From: Thermotogota bacterium ADurb.Bin062
GTDB taxonomy: Bacteria > Thermotogota > Thermotogae > MWEM01
Direction: 5' to 3'
NCBI GenBank assembly: GCA_002071085.1
Contig: MWEM01000025.1
Span: forward strand, 1-36,416
Length of the DNA: 36,416 nt
In this document: positions 17,373 through 26,095 of the stretch, one piece after another
How positions within the stretch are numbered: the stretch's first letter is position 1
Layout of the letters: each line of letters starts with the position of its first letter
Notes under the pieces: model-generated
What the model was told of the DNA's origin: nothing
What the model saw: the letters and a program-made list of their open reading frames with translations, nothing else
The model's database searches: none
Made by a program: the position numbers and the translations under genes

Positions 17373-18524
17373 TTGAAAACCTACACAACCCTCATCGCAA
17401 CCGTAGGCGCGAGTCTTGCGGGAAATATCTCCAAACTCCCGGATTTCAATGAGGACTTCACTAAGGGCGTTGTCGAGCCCATCGTGCAACAAATGTTATC
17501 GAGAAGTTGGGGGGATCCCGAAACCGCCACCGTATACGGCTCCGAAATCAACTCGACGGTCAGCCTGATCAAACATTTTGATAAACTCGATGCCGGAACC
17601 TTTGATCCGATCAACCTCTATTTTTTCGTTTCAGATACCCCCGTAGGCGAAAAGATCGGAAGCATCCTGAAGACGTTCTTCGAAAAAGACAGCGAACTCC
17701 GTTTTAGAAACGTACAGGTCGTTAAGATAGCGAAGCTCAGCGACACCGACGAGTACGCGTTCGGAAAAGAGGGGTTAAGAAACCTGGTGCGCGAATTCGC
17801 CGACGTTGCGAGAAAACACCGCTATGGGCTGGCCGTCAACGCCACCGGCGGCTACAAAGCGCAAATCGCATTCGCCCTCGCGTTGGGGCAGGCGATGAAA
17901 TTCCCGGTGTTCTACCGGTTCGAACGTTTTGACCATATAATAAAAATGCCCCCGTTACCGGTGGCGCTGGATTGGCAAATCTATCTCAAACACCACGCAT
18001 TACTGGACACTCTCGAAGAATCGACGGCCTTTTCAGAAAAAACCGATCTGCCCACCTACGGATTTCGCAACTACGCCGCCATCCCCGAAGAGCTGAAGAC
18101 TTTTATCGAACGAGAAAAAATCGACGCCGAGCACTATTTGGGACTCAGCCCGATGGGCCAGGTGTACATAGAGTCCGCGCGCGAACTCCTGACCGTCGAA
18201 ACCCCGCTTCTTGAATCGATTAAAGCGCCCGAGGACAAACCCAAATACATACAAGATGAATCACACGCCCTGAAATTCGCAAAAAAACACGCCCTCTACG
18301 AAAAGATATCGGCGCTTTCTTTTGTCGACAAAGTGGTCGGATTCCAATTCTCACCCAATTTCGAACTGAGCGGGTTCAAAGCGCGCTTCCAAGGAGACGA
18401 AATCTTATTCGAATATGGAAACAAAGGGGGCACACACCGGTTCAAAATATATACAACCGCGCGGAACTCGCGAGAACGACTCGCTGCCTTAGAGTCTTTG
18501 AAAGAGGCCGCCCAAGAGTGGTAA
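17373..18524 (+). CDS. CARF-domain protein, TIGR02619-like (type III CRISPR accessory)
   Basis: A 383-residue protein whose first ~200 residues match the TIGR02619/APE2256 type of CARF sensor: starting strand TLIATVGASLAGNI, later LYFFVSDTPVGEK, and the ligand loop VNATGGYKAQIAFALALGQA (Thr158-Gly159-Gly160, Lys162). Such domains bind cyclic oligoadenylates and either control a C-terminal nuclease or toxin or degrade the signal. The C-terminal ~180 residues lack the R-x4-6-H of HEPN RNases. The final ~75 residues form a small alpha+beta region (FQFSPNFELSGFKARF, then GTHRFKIYTT and RERLAALESL) that might be a RelE-like fold, but this is weak. The TTG at 17373 has AAGGAGG seven bases before it; an ATG at 17262 would overlap the upstream gene by 98 bases and is less likely. 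It is co-transcribed with the CYTH-CARF-HD gene. Confidence 0.78.
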   Translation: MKTYTTLIATVGASLAGNISKLPDFNEDFTKGVVEPIVQQMLSRSWGDPETATVYGSEINSTVSLIKHFDKLDAGTFDPINLYFFVSDTPVGEKIGSILKTFFEKDSELRFRNVQVVKIAKLSDTDEYAFGKEGLRNLVREFADVARKHRYGLAVNATGGYKAQIAFALALGQAMKFPVFYRFERFDHIIKMPPLPVALDWQIYLKHHALLDTLEESTAFSEKTDLPTYGFRNYAAIPEELKTFIEREKIDAEHYLGLSPMGQVYIESARELLTVETPLLESIKAPEDKPKYIQDESHALKFAKKHALYEKISALSFVDKVVGFQFSPNFELSGFKARFQGDEILFEYGNKGGTHRFKIYTTARNSRERLAALESLKEAAQEW

Positions 18525-18676
18525 CACGCATCATCCTCAGCCCCTGGGACCACCCGGGAACGCCGAATTCAGTCCGGAAGGGATTTGCAGAAGCGTGTCG
18601 CGATGTCTACGAGGTTTATCGCGGGGTAAGTGCATTTTACGACCCCGCGATCCGCCCTTTGTCTTTAAAAATGGGT

Positions 18677-18716
18677 ATCGCGCCGTCGCGAAAAGAAGAA
18701 GCGCTTACGCCGCGAT
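18677..18716 (+). repeat. REP-like 40-bp element, copy 2
   Basis: The same 40-base layout as the copies at 14055-14094 and 18871-18910: ATCGCG CCGTCGCG at the left, GCGCTTACGC CGCGAT at the right, and a purine-rich AAAAGAAGAA centre. The ends are inverted repeats, so single-stranded DNA or RNA can fold. Confidence 0.75.
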
Positions 18717-18870
18717 GCTGCGATTGGAAACGCCGGGGAGCGCCAGGCTTTAGTCCGGCATGCCTTTTCTTTTTCCAAGAGAAACCTGTCCCATGCCAGT
18801 TTTTCCTCCGTGTTCTCTGTGCCCTCTGTGCGAACCCTGTTTTTTGATCTTGGGAACGAATGAAAGGGGT

Positions 18871-18910
18871 ATCGCGCCGTCGCGAAGAGAAGGGGCGCTT
18901 ACGCCGCGAT
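18871..18910 (+). repeat. REP-like 40-bp element, copy 3
   Basis: The third copy, with centre AAGAGAAGGG and the same ATCGCG/CGCGAT ends. All three copies are exactly 40 bases long, although the central bases differ. Confidence 0.75.
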
Positions 18911-19094
18911 TACCGCAATTGGGAAGGCACGGAACCACCGGACTTCATTTCGGCATATCAACAGGTTTTTCACTCGGAACGCTCTCTTTTTCACCCAGCG
19001 CGCTCCGTGTAGAGCAAAAGACGACTCTATTTCATTATGCGCAAGCGCTTAATGAGAGAAAAAGAAAAATTCAGAAAGAAAGGAGGGTATTTTT

Positions 19095-20417
19095 TTGCAA
19101 ACGATCGAGTTAACGCTGAAGTTTAACACACCGGTATTTGCGAGGGGAGGCTCCGACGGATTTGAAATTACCCCTCAAAGCATCAAAGGGCTCATGCGTT
19201 TCTGGTATCGCGCGCTGCTTCCGAACGTGATCGACATTCACCGTTGCGGACAGAAGACCAAGCAGTATTGCGGAATGAAGTACGCCGAGGAGCTCCTGTT
19301 TGGCAGCACAAAACAGCGCAGCCTGTTCGACGTGGAAGTGGAATTAAAAGGAATGATACAGGACTTTGGGAGTTGGGGGACAACTCCAAGAGGAAGGCCT
19401 GTGTTTAACCCAAAAGAATTTCTCGTGACGAGCGGCGCAAACTACGCCGCGTACGGGATGAGCCCTACTAAACCGGGAGAACCCATACGTAAGTACCTGC
19501 CGGCCGGAGCGGAAGTGATTCTGTCTTTCGTTTTCCGCCGGAAGAGCTTGTCGAATGAGATGCGCGACGCCTTCCTCCACCTATGGGGAGTCATCAGCAT
19601 GTTTGGCGGAATCGGCGCAAAATCCCGAAAAGGGTACGGAAGCTTCGACATCGCCACGACCAAAGTAGAAGGAACGATGTTCGACTATTCCCCTACCCAA
19701 ACTCTGTTTCCAGAAAGTCTACGAAATGTTTTAGATACCGTGAGAAGCACTTTCGCCAAAATGCTGGCAAAGTTGGACACGGAAAATGCCCTCGCGTTTG
19801 ACTTGCAGCCTTTGATGCCTGTCCCACCATTTCCAGCCCTCACTCAGGTATGCTGGCTCCACAAAAAAAAGTACCAAAACTCCGACTGGAGATCAGTTTT
19901 AGACGCGATCTTTGGAGGATCGGGGATGATGGGCCAACGAAGCTATCGAGGGAATTTTCAGGCCTATAAGACCGTAAAAATAAAGGGAATGAGGTTGAAA
20001 CACGGCGAACAAAATGATGGGGTACAAGCGGTGCGGGAAATCATCTATGGTCAGGCGCCAACCTTCCCCCACGATCAATGGGAGGTTTCACCAACGATAC
20101 TCGGCCTTCCTTTACTGTATCAAAATATGGGCAATACTCCGGATAGCACCGGCCGTAACACCGGTGAAGTGAATAACCCAACAGGGCGGAAAGCTTCTCC
20201 CTTGTTCGTTTCGATCCATAAAAAGAACAACGATACCTTCGCCTTTTTCCTGCTCATTCCATCTCAGATTTCTAGCAATCGAACCAACGACAACAAACCC
20301 ATTTTAACCGTTAAGCCCAACATTGGAAATCCAGAAAAAGAGGTCTTAGGCAATGAAGATTTCGAAGATCTCAAGAAAAAACTCTTGAAAGCGCTCGAGG
20401 GTGGTGGTGTGAGGTGA
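19095..20417 (+). CDS. cmr1: Type III-B RAMP protein Cmr1
   Basis: A 440-residue Cas7-type subunit that, in known Cmr complexes, sits near the 3' end of the crRNA and target. The N-terminus IELTLKFNTPVFARGG, then ITPQSIKGLMRFWYRALLPN, is the diagnostic Cmr1 start. A glycine-rich loop MFGGIGAKSRKGYGSF (near residue 175) is the RAMP motif, and a second RAMP-like half begins around ALTQVCWLHKKKYQNSDWR. The start is TTG at 19095, with AAAGGAGGG ten bases upstream. The gene overlaps cas10 by four bases (GTGA), so this is the first gene of a six-gene operon. Confidence 0.92.
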   Translation: MQTIELTLKFNTPVFARGGSDGFEITPQSIKGLMRFWYRALLPNVIDIHRCGQKTKQYCGMKYAEELLFGSTKQRSLFDVEVELKGMIQDFGSWGTTPRGRPVFNPKEFLVTSGANYAAYGMSPTKPGEPIRKYLPAGAEVILSFVFRRKSLSNEMRDAFLHLWGVISMFGGIGAKSRKGYGSFDIATTKVEGTMFDYSPTQTLFPESLRNVLDTVRSTFAKMLAKLDTENALAFDLQPLMPVPPFPALTQVCWLHKKKYQNSDWRSVLDAIFGGSGMMGQRSYRGNFQAYKTVKIKGMRLKHGEQNDGVQAVREIIYGQAPTFPHDQWEVSPTILGLPLLYQNMGNTPDSTGRNTGEVNNPTGRKASPLFVSIHKKNNDTFAFFLLIPSQISSNRTNDNKPILTVKPNIGNPEKEVLGNEDFEDLKKKLLKALEGGGVR

Positions 20418-22954
20418 AAAACAATGGCTTCTATTGGAAACGAAAGCTCGGAGCCTTCTTCCACGACCCGGTCTTTAAAGCCTTCGACGTAAAAACCCAT
20501 GAAGCCCTTGCGGGTAAATTCCTCAAGGTTTTGGGCGATGAAGGCGTCGAGATACAAAAATCAGGAGACGCCCCCGCCAGCGCGATGGACCGGCTGTTGC
20601 TGCCTTATGAAACATCGACTAACAAACAGAACCGGATTATTGTCGACGCTGCCGATCTGAGCGAATTCCTGCACCCTCTCTCCGGTACTCCTTTGGAGGT
20701 TAAAAAGACCGTCTATGACCGCTATAGAAACGATGCCCGGTTCCTCTCCGAAGAGCTCGTAAAATGGGTCGAATCGATCGTCGACAAATACCCGGACGAT
20801 CCCTGCAAATTGTTCCATCACCTCTGGTGGGAATTGCCCTGCAAAGTGCCGATGATCGACTTCCTACCCGCCGACACGCGCGCGCCCTATCACTCCATCA
20901 TCGACCACCTCGATATGACCGCCGCCCTCGAGGGCTGCAAAATCGGCGCTCAAGTCAAACCCGCGCTCCTACAGGTGGCGATCGGGCCGATCCAAAAGTT
21001 CATCGCCGCTGCGCGCAAAACCCGTGATTTATGGATGGGCAGCTATATACTTTCTTACCTGACCTTCCAGGGCATACGCCTTATCGGAGAAACCTTCGGG
21101 TTCGACCATATCATCTTCCCGAATATGAGACACCAGACACTCCTGAAAGAGTGGCTTCGAAAGAAAGAGATTAATGTCGACGATGACACTCAGGACCTAC
21201 CGCGCGACATCGCCTCCTTACCCAACCGATTTCTGGCGGTCGTTCCATCAGACCAGGCTGAAGCGCTCGCGCAACAGGTGAAAAACGCGATAGAGAAAGT
21301 TTGGCGCGAAATCGCAGAGAAGACAGCGGGAAAGTTGAAGCTCAGCGATACGGAAAGACAGTATTGGACTATGCAGACGGACTTATTCCCGGAGTTTTAT
21401 TACGCGATCCAGAACTGGGAAAACCCGGCAAATTTCCAAGTTGTCTTTAAGAAATTTTTCTCTGATACAGACGAACTCGACGGTTTCGCGAGCGAATTAC
21501 GGAAACTCTCTCAGCTCGAGAGTTATCCGGTTAACAGCGGCAGCTTCTACCCGTTCTTTTATGAACTGACGCGTCGAAAACTGGAAGCAGTGAAAGCGAC
21601 GACCGCTTTTGGGGGCTACGTCGACGACCGCCCCGTGGACGGAGACCAGCTGAGCGGGGAAGTGAAAGCCATCCTCGAGGACTACCGACGGCGTGATGGC
21701 GCGGCGTCGCCGGGGGACAAATCGGAGCGATTGGGCGCCATCAACCTCATCAAACGAGAGATCATCGAGATTCAGAAAGACATCCCAAACAAGCGCACGC
21801 CATCGACAACCGAAATCGCAATACGGAATCTGGAAGAAGAGAAACGAACGCGATGGTTGAACTTATTGAGAGAAGAGAATCAGGAACGCGAGAATGATAC
21901 AACGTTCGAAAAGTTGCCGACCCCATATTACGCGATACTCGTGATGGACGGAGACAAGATGGGCGAGTGGATGTCCGGAAAACGGGCGCCAGAGCTGAAA
22001 GACCGTTTGCACGAGAAAGCGAAAAATGCGCTAACCGCTCTCGATAACAATAGAAAAATAAGTCTTTCCAAATTAAAAAAGGCGGCGATCACTCCCAGTT
22101 ACCACCGCGCGATCTCGCGAACGCTGGATCATTTCTCCCGATTTGTCAAGCCGGTAGTTGAAGACAAATACAACGGATTGCTCATCTACGCCGGAGGCGA
22201 CGACGTTCTCGCTTTCCTGCCCGCTCGAACCGTCTTTAATTGCGCCAATGACCTGCGCAAAATTTACTCTGGTATCGGAAAAGTCGAACTGACGGTGGAT
22301 GTCGACGGTAAAAATAAAGAAGAATACTTGTTCGATCAGGAGCTTTGTTATAAAAAAGAAAATGAAAAATGGTTCCCGATGTTCCCGATGATGGGAAGCA
22401 AAGCCACGATGAGCGCCGGTATCGCCCTGCTCAACCACAAATTTCCGTTATCGGACGCGCTCGATATCGCGCGAGATGCTGAAAAATGCGCGAAAAGAGG
22501 CTGGATCGACCTTCCCCCTGCGCTTTCTGAAAACGAAAAAGCCGATTCGAGAAACGCTTTCTCGATTACGGTGGTTCGACACTCCGGCCAGCAAACCAAA
22601 GTGGTATCCAAATGGGAACGGAATCAAACGGACCTCCTGGCTAAGGCGCAAGAGATCTGGACGCTGCTGAAACAAACCAAAGTGAGTAAAAAAATCCTCT
22701 ACACGTTTTTGGAAGACATCGATTCCGGCGAGTTCACGACGGAAGAATGGGTAGAGCGATACCTTCCCTATCTCATCGAACGTCGCGGAAACCTCACAAA
22801 GCGAGCCAAAGACGTCGTTGTAGAGAAATTTCAGGAAGTGTTAAGCGGATTAGTCACGAAAAACGATGAAATACGAACGCGTAAAACCTTTGAAGATTTC
22901 TTCTTGCTGCTCTCGATGGGAGAGTTCGCGCAGAGAGAGGTGGAAAACCGATGA
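20414..22954 (+). CDS. cas10: Cas10/Cmr2, type III-B cyclase subunit
   Basis: The 846-residue large subunit of the Cmr complex. An N-terminal HD region is present (LGAFFHDPVFKAF, His17-Asp18), followed by a helical region with the typical PIQKFIAAARKTRDLWMGSY. The first palm-like strand is YYAILVMDGDKMGEWMSGK (residues ~510-530). The second palm carries LLIYAGGDDVLAFLPA, where GGDD at 594-597 is the metal site for making cyclic oligoadenylate from ATP upon target RNA binding. A late motif MSAGIALLNHKFPLSDAL fits the family. Intact GGDD predicts active signalling to the two CARF proteins upstream. Whether the HD site still cuts DNA is less certain, because the motif is short. The start is GTG at 20414 overlapping cmr1; the stop overlaps the cmr3 start (ATGA). 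Confidence 0.95.
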   Translation: MKNNGFYWKRKLGAFFHDPVFKAFDVKTHEALAGKFLKVLGDEGVEIQKSGDAPASAMDRLLLPYETSTNKQNRIIVDAADLSEFLHPLSGTPLEVKKTVYDRYRNDARFLSEELVKWVESIVDKYPDDPCKLFHHLWWELPCKVPMIDFLPADTRAPYHSIIDHLDMTAALEGCKIGAQVKPALLQVAIGPIQKFIAAARKTRDLWMGSYILSYLTFQGIRLIGETFGFDHIIFPNMRHQTLLKEWLRKKEINVDDDTQDLPRDIASLPNRFLAVVPSDQAEALAQQVKNAIEKVWREIAEKTAGKLKLSDTERQYWTMQTDLFPEFYYAIQNWENPANFQVVFKKFFSDTDELDGFASELRKLSQLESYPVNSGSFYPFFYELTRRKLEAVKATTAFGGYVDDRPVDGDQLSGEVKAILEDYRRRDGAASPGDKSERLGAINLIKREIIEIQKDIPNKRTPSTTEIAIRNLEEEKRTRWLNLLREENQERENDTTFEKLPTPYYAILVMDGDKMGEWMSGKRAPELKDRLHEKAKNALTALDNNRKISLSKLKKAAITPSYHRAISRTLDHFSRFVKPVVEDKYNGLLIYAGGDDVLAFLPARTVFNCANDLRKIYSGIGKVELTVDVDGKNKEEYLFDQELCYKKENEKWFPMFPMMGSKATMSAGIALLNHKFPLSDALDIARDAEKCAKRGWIDLPPALSENEKADSRNAFSITVVRHSGQQTKVVSKWERNQTDLLAKAQEIWTLLKQTKVSKKILYTFLEDIDSGEFTTEEWVERYLPYLIERRGNLTKRAKDVVVEKFQEVLSGLVTKNDEIRTRKTFEDFFLLLSMGEFAQREVENR

Positions 22955-24021
22955 AAAACTTCGACATCCTCCGTTTCAACCCTGAAAGCGCCTTGCTTTT
23001 CCGCGACACACGCGGATTTGGTTTTTCGGATAACGCCCGGACTGTGTTCCCGACCTCAGAACCGTTCTATGGCGCGATTCGTACGGCCTTTTTGAGGAAA
23101 AATAAAACAAACCTTCAAAACCAGAAGGCCGTTGAAAAATACCGTGAACAGATCGGCGATAGAGACCACCCGGGGAAATTCCGCTTCATCGGCCCTTTCC
23201 CATTTCTGAAAGAAGATGGGCGGACCCGGTACTTCCTCCCCACCCCTTCCCATCTGACGAAATGGGATGACGGAAAGATCGGTTTTTTACAGCCAAACCC
23301 GGAACTATCCTTTTCTTATAGAGGCATCTCCCTCCATACGCTTTGGGATGGAAAAACGGAGCAAGGGTCTCGAGCGGCGGAAGCTTACCCGTGGATCGAC
23401 TGGGAAGGAATGTCCAAGATAAAGGAGGGAAAACCGCCCGCCAAAGAGTCGCTGGTGAAAGAAACTGTCTTCTACGAAATCGAACACCGTACCGGAATCG
23501 GTCTCCGATCCGATCGCAAAAACGCGCGGGAAGAGATGATCTTCCGGGTCCGCTCTTTCCGTTTTAAAGAGGAAGCCGGCCTATATCTATGCGTTTTAAA
23601 CGGCGCCGAGCTTCTGGAAGGAATCGATACGGTATTGCTGGGAGGCAAATCGGGTGTGGCGACAACCGAACTCGAAAAGAACGTGCCGGGATCCCTTTTC
23701 CAGAAAGTTGAGGATTCACGAAAAACCGTGATTTTTGTGACTCCTGCGATCTTCCGGAATGGCTTTCTTCCGACGGGTTCCGAGAACAGTTTTTTCGGGG
23801 CGACCGTGAAAGCGGTGTGCAATGGAAAACCGTATGCGATCGGCGGATGGGACCTCATCGCCCGTAGACCGAAACCTTTGATGCATGCGGTGCCAATAGG
23901 TTCTACCTACTTCATAGAGGGTTCCCTCAATACGACGACGATCACGGAATTACGGGGCGAATTCGGATATGGCTCATACATAGAGTGCAAACGGTATAAG
24001 GAGGATAACTATGGAAAATAA
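22951..24021 (+). CDS. cmr3: Type III-B RAMP protein Cmr3
   Basis: A 356-residue Cas5-like subunit that binds the 5' repeat-derived tag of the crRNA next to Cas10. Family features seen are the N-terminal LRFNPESALLFRDTRGFG, FPTSEPFYGAIRTAFLR (a promoter-proximal helix typical of Cmr3) and GPFPFLKEDGRTRYFLPTPS. The C-terminal AIGGWDLIARRPKPLMHAVP-type segment, followed by GSTYFIEG, is also diagnostic. The ATG at 22951 overlaps the cas10 stop. Confidence 0.9.
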   Translation: MKNFDILRFNPESALLFRDTRGFGFSDNARTVFPTSEPFYGAIRTAFLRKNKTNLQNQKAVEKYREQIGDRDHPGKFRFIGPFPFLKEDGRTRYFLPTPSHLTKWDDGKIGFLQPNPELSFSYRGISLHTLWDGKTEQGSRAAEAYPWIDWEGMSKIKEGKPPAKESLVKETVFYEIEHRTGIGLRSDRKNAREEMIFRVRSFRFKEEAGLYLCVLNGAELLEGIDTVLLGGKSGVATTELEKNVPGSLFQKVEDSRKTVIFVTPAIFRNGFLPTGSENSFFGATVKAVCNGKPYAIGGWDLIARRPKPLMHAVPIGSTYFIEGSLNTTTITELRGEFGYGSYIECKRYKEDNYGK

Positions 24022-24832
24022 GATTTTGGCGCTATATGCGGAAAGTCAGATTCACGCGGGGAAGGGCAGCGATGTCGGCATCGTCGACCAGCCGATACAA
24101 AGAGAAAAGTCAACGGGGTTCCCCATCATACAAGGCATTAAAGGAGCTATCCGGGCGAGTAAGCTGATCAAAGAAAAAGAAAGAGAGGTATTCGGCAATA
24201 AACCACTCGCGGAAAAAGAAGACCTCGCGGGTTCCATCGCCTTTTCCGAAGCGAAAATACTCGCCTTTCCGGCTCGAAGCCCGGAGTCGGTTTTCATATG
24301 GATCACCTGTCCGCTGGTGTTGGCGCGCCTGCACCGCTTGAAAAAAATCAGCGGCTTGTCGATTCCAAAAATCGAGGAGAATAAAGCCATCGTAAGCAAT
24401 CCGACGATGCTCGCAGACGGAAAGCTTTCGTTGGAAGAGATCGAAATCGAAGCGGCCGTAAACCCCGAAGCGACCAAGTGGGCGAAAGCGCTGTCCAGCT
24501 TGACACCGGACGACACGATGAAAGAGCATTTTGAACAAAATTTCGCGATCGTTCCGGATAAAGCCTTCCAAAACTTCGTCACTACGGCGACCGAAGTGAT
24601 CCCGCGCATCCGAATCGACGAAAGGACGGGAACCGTCGCTCCCGGGGCGCTGTGGTACGAAGAATACCTACCACAGGATACGATTATGTATTGCATTTTA
24701 AGAAACGCGTCGATCACAGGAGAAAACCTTCTCGAATCGACGATAAAAGCATTGGACGGGCAAATGATCGCGATAGGTGGAAACGAAACCGTCGGAAAAG
24801 GCCTCGTGTACTTGAAAGTGTTGGAGGGATAG
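24011..24832 (+). CDS. cmr4: Type III-B backbone RNase Cmr4
   Basis: A 273-residue Cas7 backbone protein present in several copies per complex; it cuts target RNA every six bases. The signature SQIHAGKGSDVGIVDQPIQR includes Asp26, the position of the catalytic aspartate established for Cmr4, followed by ESTG-like KSTGFPIIQGIKGAIRASK. The C-terminal GGNETVGKGLVYLKVL is the RAMP glycine loop. The start at 24011 lies inside the cmr3 3' end and is preceded by AAGGAGG. Confidence 0.93.
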   Translation: MENKILALYAESQIHAGKGSDVGIVDQPIQREKSTGFPIIQGIKGAIRASKLIKEKEREVFGNKPLAEKEDLAGSIAFSEAKILAFPARSPESVFIWITCPLVLARLHRLKKISGLSIPKIEENKAIVSNPTMLADGKLSLEEIEIEAAVNPEATKWAKALSSLTPDDTMKEHFEQNFAIVPDKAFQNFVTTATEVIPRIRIDERTGTVAPGALWYEEYLPQDTIMYCILRNASITGENLLESTIKALDGQMIAIGGNETVGKGLVYLKVLEG

Positions 24833-24834
24833 AA

Positions 24835-25206
24835 ATGCCGACTTCTCTCGAATTGGCGCAATGGGCTAAAAAAAGGGTAAACATCAACCAGGACAAAGGC
24901 ACCGAATACAAACAATTGGTAAAAGGGCTGGGCGCGATGATCATCCAGAACGGGTTGTTAGGAACATTACTATATCTAAAGGCAAAAAGTAAACCGCATC
25001 ATTTAGCCGTAATGGAAGACATCTTTGAGTTTTTAAAAAGTAAAGGAGTCCCGAACCCTCAGAATCTGCAGTTTTCCGAAGAAAAGTATCTGCGGTTGAC
25101 CTCGGAAGTTCTTGAAATGAACAAATGGCTGCGCCGATATGCGGATATCCTCATTGAAAGCAAGGATGAAGGGGGGCGCGATGATAAACGCCGACGCGTT
25201 CAATAA
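24835..25206 (+). CDS. cmr5: Type III-B small subunit Cmr5
   Basis: A 123-residue, mostly helical protein starting MPTSLELAQWAKKRVN, with a conserved-looking GLGAMIIQNGLLGTLLYLKA helix pair and a C-terminal YLRLTSEVLEMNKWLRRYAD helix. This is the normal size and character of the Cmr5 filament subunit that stabilises the target duplex. The ATG at 24835 follows the cmr4 stop by two bases, with GGAGGG upstream; a longer in-frame start inside cmr4 (24652) is rejected. Confidence 0.9.
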   Translation: MPTSLELAQWAKKRVNINQDKGTEYKQLVKGLGAMIIQNGLLGTLLYLKAKSKPHHLAVMEDIFEFLKSKGVPNPQNLQFSEEKYLRLTSEVLEMNKWLRRYADILIESKDEGGRDDKRRRVQ

Positions 25207-25942
25207 GAAGGTAGGAAAGAATTTGTCTTTATACTACAACCGGTTTGCGTTCGCTCAAATGAGCGGCGGCAGCAACGACCTTGCAGACACGCTTTTAAGG
25301 GCAATTAAAAGAATCCCGAAAGAGATCAGCTTTTACGACCGGTTGATGAAACGCCGCGATCTGTCCGTAAGACAATTCCAAGAACGGAACGGCTATTCTG
25401 TTATCGACTTCACCGCGAAATCGAAATCACGATTCCTAATATACGCTGGCTGTCCTGCCCCGACCGATGTTGGCTTCCACTTCTCCAGAAACTACGGATT
25501 GCCCGTTATTCCGGGTTCTTCTATAAAGGGCGCTTTCCATCATTATTTAGCGGACGAAGAATACGACAGAACGAAACGCAGCCGATGGTTCGGGGTCGGA
25601 ACCGGCGATGATGATATGGGCGGAGAACGCGGCTCTATCGTCTTCCTGGATGGACTGCCCGTGGGAAATGTGCAGTACGAGCTGGATATCATTAACAGCC
25701 ACTTCCCCGATTATTATGGCGATGTTCCCGATATGCCGCCGAACGATTGGTACAACCCCATCCCCGTACGCTTCCTTGCAGTTTCTAAAGGCGCGACGAT
25801 CCGGTTCACCTTACTGCTCAAAGATGAAACACGAAAAGAAAAAGAGGAAATTAAAAAGCAGTTCAGACTTATGCTCGAATACTGGGGGATCGGAGCGAAG
25901 ACCGCTTACGGCTACGGGCGTTTTCGTCCTACGGAAACCTGA
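25181..25942 (+). CDS. cmr6: Type III-B RAMP protein Cmr6
   Basis: A 253-residue Cas7-type cap subunit of the Cmr complex. Diagnostic segments are NYGLPVIPGSSIKGAFHHYL, then WFGVGTGDDD with GGERGSIVFLDGLP, NDWYNPIPVRFLAVSKGATI and the C-terminal glycine loop GIGAKTAYGYGRF. I place the start at ATG 25181, inside the cmr5 3' end, because GGGGGGCG precedes it; 25139 is an in-frame alternative. It is the last gene of the cmr operon. Confidence 0.93.
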   Translation: MINADAFNKKVGKNLSLYYNRFAFAQMSGGSNDLADTLLRAIKRIPKEISFYDRLMKRRDLSVRQFQERNGYSVIDFTAKSKSRFLIYAGCPAPTDVGFHFSRNYGLPVIPGSSIKGAFHHYLADEEYDRTKRSRWFGVGTGDDDMGGERGSIVFLDGLPVGNVQYELDIINSHFPDYYGDVPDMPPNDWYNPIPVRFLAVSKGATIRFTLLLKDETRKEKEEIKKQFRLMLEYWGIGAKTAYGYGRFRPTET

Positions 25943-25958
25943 TAATTTTTGAAAACAC

Positions 25959-25988
25959 GGCGCGGGTTACCTCGCGCCCTGTTTTTAT
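25959..25988 (+). terminator. Rho-independent terminator after the cmr operon
   Basis: GGCGCG (25959-25964) pairs with CGCGCC (25973-25978), with loop GGTTACCT, followed by CTGTTTTTATT. Confidence 0.85.
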
Positions 25989-26095
25989 TATAACCGTTCT
26001 CTTTAAGTGTGTACTTCTTATTTGACCCGCTCGTCACCTCACTCGTGATTCATACCTGAAGCCGGATGATGTGACAAACGATAACGAATATCCAT

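Larger units (their letters stand above)
18525..19094. other. Repeat-rich gap before the cmr operon
   Basis: A 570-base gap with no convincing gene. It holds two REP-like elements (18677-18716 and 18871-18910), a mutated palindrome of the GGGAGCGCC-AGGCTTTAGTCCGGC type near 18736-18760, and a reverse-oriented piece of the tandem repeat (GTTCTCTGTGCCCTCTGTGC near 18812). The last 100 bases should contain the cmr promoter, but I cannot pick a clear one; ATGCGCAAGCGCTTAATGAG near 19038 is a partly palindromic candidate operator. Confidence 0.6.

Noticed and set aside
24052..24915. 287-residue - strand frame opposite cmr4
   Set aside because: It is antisense to a clear Cmr4 gene with catalytic motifs, and the translation shows no family features.
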